From Ochrobactrum vermis (lineage in GTDB: Bacteria; Pseudomonadota; Alphaproteobacteria; Rhizobiales; Rhizobiaceae), in contig NZ_PCOC01000001.1 in NCBI RefSeq assembly GCF_002975205.1, positions 2,594,001 through 2,658,000 on the forward strand: a stretch of DNA of 64,000 bases. The letters are read 5' to 3'. This document shows, piece by piece, positions 20,138 to 27,313 of the stretch (position 1 is the stretch's first letter; every line of letters starts with the position of its first letter). A program made the translations under genes and the position numbers. Below the pieces are notes generated by a model that worked only from the letters and a program-made list of their open reading frames with translations, made no database searches and was not told where the DNA came from.

Positions 20138-21253
20138 TCAGTTGATCGCGGTGGTATTGGCACCGGCGGAACGCTGCGGACGCGGCATCGGCACCGGAAT
20201 CTGCGAAATGTCGAGCTGGCTCGCTCGGGTGGTCGGACCCGGTTCGGAAACCAGACCAACGCGAACCGGAACCGGGTCGCGATCCATGGCATGGATATAA
20301 GGCGAATTGATTTTCAGCTTGCCCTCGACATCGCGTCCATCCCAGCGATCGGCCATGGCCTGCTGGCTGCAGATCGCCTTGCGCATATCGACGGCCTGAT
20401 TGAGATTGCCGCCTGCCGCAGGACGCAAAGTCGCCAGCGTCGCGCCACCACCGGCACTTGCCCGGAACGCATCGGTCATCAACTGCGCAGCCTGAACCGC
20501 GCGCACTTCCTGCCGGTCGGCACCGAGAATGATTGCCAGCACGGTCCGGCCATTGCGCGTGGCCGAGCTTGCAAGGTTGAAACCCGATGCACAGACAAAA
20601 CCGGTCTTCATCCCGTCTGCACCGTCATAACGGCCAAGCAGAATGTTGTAATTGGCCTGAACCTTCTTGCCTGCACCCGGGTCGATCGCCTCGGTCGCGA
20701 AATAATGCGCATATTGCGGAAATTCGCGGCGCAACTGCACGGCCAGAACCGCGAGATCGCGTGCCGTCGTATAGTTGTTGGGATTGTGCAGACCGTTCGG
20801 ATTGGCGAAATGCGAACCGGCCATACCGATACGCTGCGCTTCCTCATTCATGCGCTGCACGAAACCGGATTCCGTTCCACCCACGGCTTCGGCAACGGCA
20901 ACCGCAACGTCATTGGCCGACTTCACCAGCATAATCTTCAACGCCGTATCGAGCGTCATGACCGATCCCGGCTTGTAGCCCATCTTGCTCGGCGGCTCCT
21001 TGGCGGCATTGACCGTCATGCGCACCGGAGAATCCAGCGTCATCTGACCCGATTGAAGCGCACGAAATGCCACATAGGCCGTCATCATCTTGGTTAGCGA
21101 CGCGGGATACCAGCGCTGAAAAGCTTCCTGCTGCTGGTAGACCTTGCCGGTTGCGACATCCACTGCAATCGAGGGATTAGCCGCAGCAGATGCCAGCGCG
21201 GTAGCGGACAGACCAACGGCTGCAAACCAGATTTTCAATGATTTCGACATCAT
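20138..21253 (-). CDS. D-alanyl-D-alanine carboxypeptidase (serine-type, PBP5/6-like)
   Basis: This encodes 371 residues with an N-terminal signal peptide ending near ASAAA-NPS. The three active-site motifs of the S11 penicillin-binding fold are present: SLTK at 52-55, SAN at 112-114 and KTG at 216-218. It trims the terminal D-Ala from peptidoglycan stem peptides in the periplasm. After the catalytic domain, a Pro/Arg-rich end replaces the usual amphipathic anchor helix. It heads an operon with the COG0523 GTPase. Confidence 0.92.
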   Translation of the reverse strand: MMSKSLKIWFAAVGLSATALASAAANPSIAVDVATGKVYQQQEAFQRWYPASLTKMMTAYVAFRALQSGQMTLDSPVRMTVNAAKEPPSKMGYKPGSVMTLDTALKIMLVKSANDVAVAVAEAVGGTESGFVQRMNEEAQRIGMAGSHFANPNGLHNPNNYTTARDLAVLAVQLRREFPQYAHYFATEAIDPGAGKKVQANYNILLGRYDGADGMKTGFVCASGFNLASSATRNGRTVLAIILGADRQEVRAVQAAQLMTDAFRASAGGGATLATLRPAAGGNLNQAVDMRKAICSQQAMADRWDGRDVEGKLKINSPYIHAMDRDPVPVRVGLVSEPGPTTRASQLDISQIPVPMPRPQRSAGANTTAIN

Positions 21254-21437
21254 TCCGTAGTTCCAATCGAAATAGCCTGCAACTTCTGCGGGTTCGAATT
21301 GCGCTCTAATAAGGGATTAACGCTTTCTTTATCTATGCCATGTGGCGATGAAAAGGCAAACAGGGATTGCCCGCTTTCACCGAAACGTCATATCCTGTTT
21401 CCTTCAAATCATGCCCAATCCGGGGAGCCATCCGAAA

Positions 21438-22601
21438 ATGCCAGTGTTGAATCGTGCCGTTGAAACGCAAGCGGAAATTGCCGCGTGGCGGCGAAAACTG
21501 CACCAGAATCCCGAACTTCTCTACGACGTGCACGAAACTGCGAAATTTGTCGAAGACAAGCTGAAATCCTTCGGTTGTGACCTTGTGGAAACCGGCGTCG
21601 GACGCACCGGCGTGGTTGGCATCATCAAGGGCCGCCACGGCGATGGCCCGGCCATCGGCCTGCGCGCCGACATGGACGCCCTGCCGATCACCGAAACGAG
21701 TGGCGTCGAATGGGCCTCGCAAAATCCCGGCAAGGCGCATTCCTGCGGCCATGACGGACACACATCCATGCTTTTGGGCGCGGCGCAACACCTCGCAGAG
21801 ACCCGCAATTTCCGCGGTTCGGTCGCGCTTCTGTTTCAGCCTGCCGAAGAAGGTGGTGCGGGGGGCCTTGCCATGGTCGAGGACGGCGTGATGGATCGCT
21901 TCAATATCTCGGAAGTCTATGGCGTCCACAACATGCCGGGCCTGCCGGTCGGGCAGTTCGCGATGCGCAAAGGCCCGATCATGGCGGCAACCGATGAATT
22001 CGATCTTTTCATTACCGGGCGTGGCGGCCATGCGGCGCAACCGCACGGCACCATCGATCCAATCCTGACCGGCTCGCAACTGATGATTGCCCTTCAGGGC
22101 ATTGTTTCGCGCAATACCGATCCGCTCGATTCACTTGTGATCTCGGTGACGAAGTTCATTGCTGGCGAGGCTTATAATGTGATCCCGGAAAAGGCGACGC
22201 TGTCGGGTACTGTCCGCACACTCAAGACGGAAACCCGTGCCTTTGCCGAGCGCCGTATCCGCGAAGCTGCGGCCGGTATTGCTGCGGCCACCGGCGCGGA
22301 GATTACCGTGCGCTACAAGAACAATTATCCGGTCACCTTCAATCACGATGCGCAGACGGAGTTTGCCGCCCGTGTTGCCGGCGCGGTGGCGGGTGAAGGC
22401 AAAGTGGACGAGAAAGTCGAGCCGATGATGGCGGCGGAAGATTTTTCCTACATGCTGGAAGCGCGCCCGGGCGCCTATATCTTCCTCGGCAATGGCGACA
22501 CACCCGGCCTTCACCACCCGGCCTATGACTTCAACGACGATGCCATTCCCTATGGGGTTAGCTACTTTGTAGCAGTGGTGGAAACGGCGCTAGCCGCCTG
22601 A
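21438..22601 (+). CDS. M20 family metal-dependent amidohydrolase (hippurate hydrolase-like)
   Basis: This encodes 387 residues from the ATG at 21438 (MPVLNRAVE), preceded by GGGGAG. The start RRKLHQNPELLYDVHETAKFV and the motifs GLRADMDALPI, HSCGHDGHTSMLLG and LLFQPAEEGGAGG, with a late MMAAEDFSYM, are those of the M20D aminoacylase group. It has two metal sites and cleaves N-acyl amino acids. The true substrate cannot be read; hippurate is only the traditional label. The next feature downstream is the tRNA used by the prophage. Confidence 0.9.
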   Translation: MPVLNRAVETQAEIAAWRRKLHQNPELLYDVHETAKFVEDKLKSFGCDLVETGVGRTGVVGIIKGRHGDGPAIGLRADMDALPITETSGVEWASQNPGKAHSCGHDGHTSMLLGAAQHLAETRNFRGSVALLFQPAEEGGAGGLAMVEDGVMDRFNISEVYGVHNMPGLPVGQFAMRKGPIMAATDEFDLFITGRGGHAAQPHGTIDPILTGSQLMIALQGIVSRNTDPLDSLVISVTKFIAGEAYNVIPEKATLSGTVRTLKTETRAFAERRIREAAAGIAAATGAEITVRYKNNYPVTFNHDAQTEFAARVAGAVAGEGKVDEKVEPMMAAEDFSYMLEARPGAYIFLGNGDTPGLHHPAYDFNDDAIPYGVSYFVAVVETALAA

Positions 22602-22603
22602 TG

Positions 22604-22709
22604 CGGGAGCGGTTTCAGTTAAATATAAGTCGTGGAACCGCTCTGGCTTTTTGTAATTTTGCGCATCTTGTTCCGAAAACCGTTTCACACTTTTCGGGAT
22701 GCGCTCTGG
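22604..22709. repeat. Dispersed palindromic repeat, copy 4, plus hairpin
   Basis: A hairpin (GAGCGGTTT with a GAACCGCTC-type arm, about 22608-22642) follows the amidohydrolase stop and could end its transcript. Bases 22659-22709 carry an inverted copy of the repeat seen near 14137 (GCGCATCTTGTTCCGAAAAC, CGTTTCACACTTTTCGG, GATGCGCTCT). Confidence 0.65.
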
Positions 22710-22816
22710 AAGAAATCCGCCTGCCCCGCTTTTGCGGGGTTGGCGACAGCTATGAAAACCAGTATGTCTCGAAAAGTGTTCGACAGGCTGGAATCAGCAG
22801 CGAATGCTCATCGGTT

Positions 22817-22893
22817 GGTCCCGTAGCTCAGTAGGATAGAGCGACAGATTCCTAATCTGTAGGTCGCTGGTTCGAACCCAGCCGGGATCACCA
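22817..22893 (+). tRNA. tRNA-Arg (anticodon CCT), prophage insertion site
   Basis: The 77-base gene folds fully: acceptor GGTCCCG with CGGGATC (one G-T pair), D arm, anticodon stem ACAGA/TCTGT with loop TTCCTAA giving anticodon CCT, T arm GCTGG-TTCGAAC-CCAGC, and encoded CCA. The part 3' of about 22865 is supplied by the prophage. The displaced host 3' end remains at 54625-54652 with a different T stem. Confidence 0.96.
22848..22865 (+). other. attL: attL core of the prophage
   Basis: The 18 bases ATTCCTAATCTGTAGGTC, from the anticodon loop to the variable loop of the tRNA, recur exactly at 54607-54624. Matching continues interruptedly to the CCA end, but the T-arm differs, so the exchange most likely lies in this 18-base core. 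Confidence 0.88.
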
Positions 22894-22932
22894 ATTAAAT
22901 CAATTGGTTAGCCTGATCAGACCTTGAAAAGC

Positions 22933-23020
22933 ATGTTGCGACATGTTGCAAATCGCTAATGAGCAATATCAATGAGTTAAACAGGTTAGCCGCCAGTATA
23001 CGCGACATGCCATGCAACAT
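22933..23020. promoter_or_regulatory. Left arm-type integrase site candidates (GCAACAT)
   Basis: Three copies of the heptamer GCAACAT/ATGTTGC lie just inside attL: two spaced 10 bases apart on one strand (22933 and 22943) and one inverted at 23014. Two more occur inside attR at 54551 and 54562. Their position fits arm-type sites bound by the integrase N-terminal domain; this is inferred. Confidence 0.5.
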
Positions 23021-23077
23021 GGCTTGACCGCCTGTCACGTAGCTGCCAGCCTCTCCACACGAGGGAGGTCCAAAGCC

Positions 23078-23416
23078 ATGAACACAGAAAAGCCGCGCAT
23101 TGCCGACCTAGACGAAGACGAACTGATCTCGCTTGCAGATGCGGTTGAGATATTCTTTTCTGGGCGGCTGACGAAATCGTCTCTGCGGACAGAAGCGGCG
23201 AAGGGAAACCTCGAAATCATCCGCATAGCAAACAAGGATTTCGTGACGCGTAACGGCATAAGAAGGATGATTGAAAGATGTCGCGTAAGAGAAGTCCCGC
23301 AAGGCTCTGGTTCCGATCAGACACCGGGACTTGGTTCATTAAAGACGGAGAAAAGCGTATCAGCACAGGATGCGCTAAGGATGAGACTGAACGGGCTAGG
23401 GACTAAGAAACGATAA
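23078..23416 (+). CDS. Small prophage protein next to attL, possible DNA-binding/excision role
   Basis: This encodes 112 residues from the ATG at 23078, preceded by GGGAGG; an upstream in-frame ATG at 23012 has no such site. The central part (LADAVEIFFSGRLTKSSLRTEAAKGNLEIIRIANKDFV is too long to be a single helix) reads like a winged helix: helix, helix, then two strands and NGIRRMIERC. It resembles small MerR/excisionase-type folds, but I cannot name a family. Its place between the presumed integrase arm sites and the left end would suit a directionality factor. Confidence 0.65.
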   Translation: MNTEKPRIADLDEDELISLADAVEIFFSGRLTKSSLRTEAAKGNLEIIRIANKDFVTRNGIRRMIERCRVREVPQGSGSDQTPGLGSLKTEKSVSAQDALRMRLNGLGTKKR

Positions 23417-23430
23417 CCGCGGGGGCTTAG

Positions 23431-24162
23431 ATGGCAGAGGCTAATGAAAATATAGTACTTAAGTTGTCACCGAATGTTAGGTTGCGAATGACGTTCGAAA
23501 GAGAAATGATGCTCGATAAGGAGGAAAAGGTTTTTAACGACAGTATTTATCATAAATATATTAAAATGTACGAAAGGGCGTCAGCAAGGCAAGACGCTTT
23601 GATGAAGTCTTTAATGATAGTAGACGGCGTATTGGCAATTTTTCTTTCTGGAAAAGATTTTCCTATTCCAGGTATATCTATCTCAATTAGGGATTTCCCG
23701 GCTGCGCTTGAAATTCTAACTATTTTTGCCTCTTTTAGCTTCATGATACTCTGCTTGGCATTTGCTAATGCTCAAGCCTACATGGCGATTTGCAGTCAAT
23801 TTTCGAATAGAGCCGCTCAGAAATATAACATTGATCCAGATTTTTTATCGGCTTCAGATATATATACCGAGTTTCACCTCAAGTTATTCAGGCCAAAGAT
23901 GAATATTTTTGGAATTGACTTCTTCGAAGCCGGACGGGGGTATCGTTGGTTCTACTCATCACTTTCTTTTCTATTGTCACTAGCAATGATGAGCGTCATC
24001 GTTCTACATATTTCAATCATCGGTTACGCGATCTGGCTAATTTTTTCGATAAACTGGATTTCTATACTAGTGTGTTGTGCGGCTATCATTATAAATTTGA
24101 GTGGTCTTCTTTCTAACATAGCCCCCTCATTTAATTTCAAAGTCGTAGAGCCAGCAGGTTGA
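23431..24162 (+). CDS. Four-helix membrane protein, unknown
   Basis: This encodes 243 residues. A charged N-terminal helix region of about 60 residues is followed by two membrane segments (near 60-75 and 95-115), a cytoplasmic-looking stretch, and two more (about 180-205 and 205-230). Codon use and base composition are clearly more AT-rich than in the phage structural genes. It follows the preceding gene by 14 bases and is transcribed against the late genes. That fits a lysogenic-conversion or superinfection-immunity gene, but no family was recognised. Confidence 0.7.
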   Translation: MAEANENIVLKLSPNVRLRMTFEREMMLDKEEKVFNDSIYHKYIKMYERASARQDALMKSLMIVDGVLAIFLSGKDFPIPGISISIRDFPAALEILTIFASFSFMILCLAFANAQAYMAICSQFSNRAAQKYNIDPDFLSASDIYTEFHLKLFRPKMNIFGIDFFEAGRGYRWFYSSLSFLLSLAMMSVIVLHISIIGYAIWLIFSINWISILVCCAAIIINLSGLLSNIAPSFNFKVVEPAG

Positions 24163-24168
24163 AAAGTT

Positions 24169-24351
24169 ATGTCTAAACGTCTCGATGTCACCGCCCGCCA
24201 AGTCACCGCGATCTGCGAAGGCGCTAAAAAGGCCGGGTGCATTCCTGAGATCAAGATAGGCAATGCCTACATCCGTCTGATCCCGCAGGAACTCCTGAAT
24301 GACATCTCGGATGAAATTCCTTACGAGGACAAGGGAAGGGGTTACTTATGA
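24169..24351 (+). CDS. Small conserved-looking prophage protein
   Basis: This encodes 60 residues starting MSKRLDVTARQVTAICEGAKK. The pattern helix (VTARQVTAICEGAKKAG), short strand (IPEIKIGNAYIRLIP) and acidic tail recalls small anti-sigma or DNA-binding phage proteins. It begins 7 bases after the membrane-protein stop. The 150 bases downstream hold no gene I can support, although a 25-codon frame with a TTG start ends at 24494. Confidence 0.55.
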   Translation: MSKRLDVTARQVTAICEGAKKAGCIPEIKIGNAYIRLIPQELLNDISDEIPYEDKGRGYL

Positions 24352-24504
24352 CGCCATCTTGGCGATTGCAGATCGCAAACAAGCGCTGACTTAACCAATA
24401 CCAAAGCAGCATATTGACTACTCAGCTTCGCTTAGCCAGTAATCGAAAAGCGGCGCTATCGCCGGAAGAGTGGGAACGGATTAAGGGCGAATAGGGGGAC
24501 GAGA

Positions 24505-25167
24505 ATGACCGATGGCGATCTAGAAGAAATACTGATTGAGGAAACGGCAAAATATCTAGCCAAATTGAAGGCTACGGGAGAAGATGTGTCATTCGATGAC
24601 CTTCTTGAAATCGTCAAGGTTGAAGTACCAAAGGACCAATTCAAGAGTGTTTTCGAAGACGTTGTATTCTGGATGAATGAACAAGGGTATGCCAAGTATT
24701 CCGAAGCCTATTCCGGCCCTGATGACGAGACGATATTTAGCCGTTGCCGCTTGACAGAAAGTGGTTTTGAACGGTTTGCTCGTTTTGTTGACCCTGAAGG
24801 CACTCGACAACAGACACAGCAGTCAACACAGATTTCCCCTTCTGTAGTGATGAACAACGTCAATTTCACTAACAGTAATTTTCTTAATGCTGGCCATAGC
24901 AGCAGCCTCAATGTACATCAAGTCATTGACCAATCTGTGTTTACGCAGACGCTAAATGAAATTGAAGAAGCCATTGATACGCTCCCTTTGGACGAGCCCG
25001 AAAGGGCAGATGCTAAGACTTTCTTGGGAACGTTACGCACGTATGCCGGTAAAGCTTTAGACGCGACAGGGAAGCTCGTCGCGTCTGCACTCTCTACCTT
25101 GTTAACTGCGGCTGGCTCTACTTTGGGGAAGAGCCTTCTCGTAGCGTGCGGTATGCCAGTATTGTAG
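24505..25167 (+). CDS. Winged-helix-like protein with Asn-rich linker and hydrophobic C-terminus
   Basis: This encodes 220 residues. Residues about 1-95 look like a winged helix: helices, then VFWMNEQGYAKYSEA, then CRLTESGFERFARF. A Gln/Thr-rich hinge leads to an Asn/Ser-rich beta segment (NNVNFTNSNFLNAG). A helical acidic region follows, and the last 35 residues are an uncharged hydrophobic stretch that could enter a membrane. This modular layout resembles prophage-borne immunity or toxin-like proteins, but no catalytic motif is seen. It lies in the plus-strand accessory block beside attL. Confidence 0.65.
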   Translation: MTDGDLEEILIEETAKYLAKLKATGEDVSFDDLLEIVKVEVPKDQFKSVFEDVVFWMNEQGYAKYSEAYSGPDDETIFSRCRLTESGFERFARFVDPEGTRQQTQQSTQISPSVVMNNVNFTNSNFLNAGHSSSLNVHQVIDQSVFTQTLNEIEEAIDTLPLDEPERADAKTFLGTLRTYAGKALDATGKLVASALSTLLTAAGSTLGKSLLVACGMPVL

Positions 25168-25233
25168 CTATTTCTCTGGCTATCAAGACGTTCGTTAAGC
25201 GCCGCGCCTGGTTGGTTGAAGGTCGCGGACTAG

Positions 25234-25530
25234 TCATATCGACCTCAGCCCGCCGCTGATCACAAACGTCACGGCGGCTCCGAGGATGCCGCTAACGACA
25301 ATCCACATTATGCGCGAAAGAGTTGACTGGATGCTTTTGTTCGCACTTTCCAGCCCGTTGAACCGGGTATCGATGCGCGCTTCCATGGCAACCCACTTTT
25401 CATCATGACGAGCGCTGTCGATGTCTCTCTGGCGCTGCCAAGTCTCCAGAATGGTCAATCGCTGATTATTCGACTGTGTCGCATGTTCTAGCCCGACCAC
25501 GCGGGACCGGAGATCGCTTTCTTCAGGCAT
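25234..25530 (-). CDS. Holin-like coiled-coil membrane protein (XhlA-like)
   Basis: This encodes 98 residues from the ATG at 25530, with GGAAG 8 bases upstream; the ATG at 25545 is an alternative. About 65 residues of heptad-like coiled coil (LRSRVVGLEHATQSNNQRL and on) precede one C-terminal membrane segment (IMWIVVSGILGAAVTFVISG). XhlA-type lysis proteins share this layout. It is the last gene of the leftward lysis cassette after the endolysin and spanins, so a role in membrane permeabilisation is likely but not shown. Confidence 0.65.
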   Translation of the reverse strand: MPEESDLRSRVVGLEHATQSNNQRLTILETWQRQRDIDSARHDEKWVAMEARIDTRFNGLESANKSIQSTLSRIMWIVVSGILGAAVTFVISGGLRSI

Positions 25531-25562
25531 GTTCGTTGCTTCCATCCGCCCGGTTGCCCCTA

Positions 25563-25805
25563 TTATTTCTTGTCGTGAATAGCGCACTCGTCTTTCGACC
25601 AGACGCCGCCTGCACAACCGCGCACTATGGTGCGGTCGATCTTTCGTTGATCTGCCTCTGTTGCCCCGCGAGCGCCTAGCAGATCGGTTCCGAGTACCCT
25701 ACGGACGCCTTCCACATTTGCCGGCGCTGAATGTCCACACCCCGCCAGCGTCAATGCACTCATCATAAGAATGAGCAGCGTCCAGAGCTTTGCCTGTGGC
25801 TTCAT
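25563..25805 (-). CDS. Rz1-like outer-membrane lipoprotein (o-spanin)
   Basis: This encodes 80 residues from the ATG at 25805. A signal peptide ends in the lipobox LTLAGC, followed by a short soluble domain with two Cys (GCAGGVWSKDEC). The first 107 bases overlap the Rz-like gene in another frame, the classic nested spanin arrangement. It would sit in the outer membrane and join the inner-membrane partner to disrupt the outer membrane during lysis. No Pro-rich domain of the lambda type is present. Confidence 0.75.
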   Translation of the reverse strand: MKPQAKLWTLLILMMSALTLAGCGHSAPANVEGVRRVLGTDLLGARGATEADQRKIDRTIVRGCAGGVWSKDECAIHDKK

Positions 25806-25953
25806 TGTTCTGTCTTTCGATTTTGGTTTCCGTGCTGGCCGTTCCTGAGAGCCTTCCGGCCACATACCCACCCGCCAGAAGCAGAAACGCCGCCACAAGG
25901 GCAGCGAGCGTGGTTTTTATCCATGACGGGATAAGTCCCCAGAGCGCACCCAT
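25699..25953 (-). CDS. Rz-like inner-membrane spanin subunit (i-spanin)
   Basis: This encodes 84 residues: an N-terminal membrane anchor (IKTTLAALVAAFLLLAGGYVAG is the core), then a short charged periplasmic helix (TETKIERQNNEATGKALDAA) and a tail with two cysteines (ECIDAGGVWTFSAGKC). Its ATG overlaps the endolysin TGA. It shares the motif C-x(n)-GGVW with the overlapping lipoprotein, suggesting related tails. It is shorter than lambda Rz. Identification rests on topology and gene nesting. Confidence 0.7.
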   Translation of the reverse strand: MGALWGLIPSWIKTTLAALVAAFLLLAGGYVAGRLSGTASTETKIERQNNEATGKALDAAHSYDECIDAGGVWTFSAGKCGRRP

Positions 25954-26771
25954 CAGCCGATTTCCGCCTGTAGGTCTTTCACGGCCTTGAACAGATCAGC
26001 ACGGCGTTTGATACCGTAGATTGCAAAGCCGATGATCGCCGCGCTGAACAGAAACTGGACGCGCCAGTCGAGGCCACCAAGGAATGAACCTGCCCCACTG
26101 ATGGCCGACATGATGCCAGCACCGGCCCACGTCCATACTGTCTTGCTCTTGGACGGCTTTGTTCCAAGCTCGCCCGGATCGGCTACGACGGGTTTTTCCA
26201 CGGTGACGACTTCGGGAACGACGATAGTCGGTTGAACGGCGCCAGCTGTCTTGACCTTGTTCAAAACGGCCTCGACCTTCGCCGGGGAGACAAGCGCCTT
26301 ATTCAAGGCATCGCCAGCGTAGTAGCTCTGACCTCGCTTCAAATCGCGATGCGCGCCTTTTGTCGCTGCCAGCACGGGCAATGAAGCCCATTCCTGCGCC
26401 AGTCGCTTGCCGAACTCCGTGCGGGTTATCCTGCCAGCCACATAGTCGTCATAGCCGCGCCGCTTCAGCAGATGAAAGCCGAGCCGGTCTTGCAAGTCCC
26501 TGTCAAACTTCTGTGTGCCGCGCAGACCAAGCTCGCGGGAAAGGTCTTGCAGCGTGGCGCGCATGAACTGGTATCGGCCCGAAGCCGAGGATTTGAACCG
26601 CTTGGTAAATGATGCTTGCGCGTCGACCAGTTCGCCAATTGTCATCTGTGTGATTGGCTTTGGCAACTTGTCCTGATTGTTGCCGTATATCACGTCATAG
26701 CCGCGAGGGGCTTCGATCCCGCCAATAAAGTCGAGCAGAAGCGCCGCTCCTGCTGGCACGGATTTATCCAT
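25953..26771 (-). CDS. Endolysin (lysozyme-like muramidase) with C-terminal membrane segments
   Basis: This encodes 272 residues. The N-terminal catalytic domain (about 1-150) begins LLLDFIGGIEAPRGYDVIYGN and includes SSASGRYQFMRATLQDL and RLAQEWASLP, the pattern of lambda-R-like transglycosylase/muramidase folds; the Glu in GGIEAP is the likely catalytic acid. A Val/Pro-rich linker follows, then two hydrophobic segments near 210-250 and a basic end. Membrane segments are unusual for an endolysin and suggest membrane tethering before lysis. AAGGAAAG precedes the ATG. Confidence 0.87.
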   Translation of the reverse strand: MDKSVPAGAALLLDFIGGIEAPRGYDVIYGNNQDKLPKPITQMTIGELVDAQASFTKRFKSSASGRYQFMRATLQDLSRELGLRGTQKFDRDLQDRLGFHLLKRRGYDDYVAGRITRTEFGKRLAQEWASLPVLAATKGAHRDLKRGQSYYAGDALNKALVSPAKVEAVLNKVKTAGAVQPTIVVPEVVTVEKPVVADPGELGTKPSKSKTVWTWAGAGIMSAISGAGSFLGGLDWRVQFLFSAAIIGFAIYGIKRRADLFKAVKDLQAEIG

Positions 26772-26790
26772 GGTCTTTCCTTTCGGGCAT

Positions 26791-26813
26791 TAAAAAACCG
26801 CCCTGAAGGCGGT
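26791..26813 (-). terminator. Leftward terminator between tail-fibre and lysis genes
   Basis: Read leftward, ACCGCC and GGCGGT form a 6-bp stem around TTCAG and are followed at once by TTTTTT. It would partly uncouple the lysis cassette from the tail transcript. Confidence 0.85.
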
Positions 26814-26839
26814 GCGGATCGTCAAGTTTTCGGTATCGG

Positions 26840-27313
26840 TTATGCGAAAGCCGCGTCGATCTGGGCTTCTGTGGTGATAGTACCAGCTTCGATTGCGGCC
26901 AATACTCGCGCCTCGATACCGTAGCTGTTTCGCACATGCAGGCGAACAGCGGCGGCAAGATCGTCCATCTGTTCGTTCGTCAGCGGGCGAAACTCACCAT
27001 CCGCAAACTTCCACGGATCACCGTCGGCACGCTCGCCTTTTTCTATCGCCAGCGCCTCGGCAACTATTTTGTTCTGACTTTCCCGGTCAGAAAGTACCGG
27101 CCAGCCATTCCAGACGGTTCCGCTTACTTCCCGCTCCCATCGCTTGGCGGCAGCGTATTCTTGCAGCGTCATGCCGGGATGATCAGTCTGTGGAATGCCG
27201 TCTTCGACAGGGACGGTCTTCGTGGGAGGCTCAAGGCCGAGCGCTGCATAATGCATCGGATAGCCTTTCTTGCCGACGCGAGCGGTATCGATGACGGTTT
27301 CAGTTGCCGACAT
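26840..27313 (-). CDS. DUF4376-type tail-fibre-associated protein
   Basis: This encodes 157 residues. The C-terminal half (WKFADGEFRPLTNEQMDDLA, then AAVRLHVRNSY and ARVLAAIEAGTITTEAQID) matches the DUF4376 pattern seen in proteins encoded directly after tail fibres. The N-terminal half resembles short tail-fibre assembly proteins. It starts at the fibre gene stop (1-base overlap). A chaperone or fibre-cap role is inferred from position. Confidence 0.75.
   Translation of the reverse strand: MSATETVIDTARVGKKGYPMHYAALGLEPPTKTVPVEDGIPQTDHPGMTLQEYAAAKRWEREVSGTVWNGWPVLSDRESQNKIVAEALAIEKGERADGDPWKFADGEFRPLTNEQMDDLAAAVRLHVRNSYGIEARVLAAIEAGTITTEAQIDAAFA

Noticed and set aside
24360..24504. Short coding frame (25 codons, TTG start) before the 24505 gene
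   Set aside because: Too short and with a weak start; it could be the end of a decayed gene, but there is no independent support.
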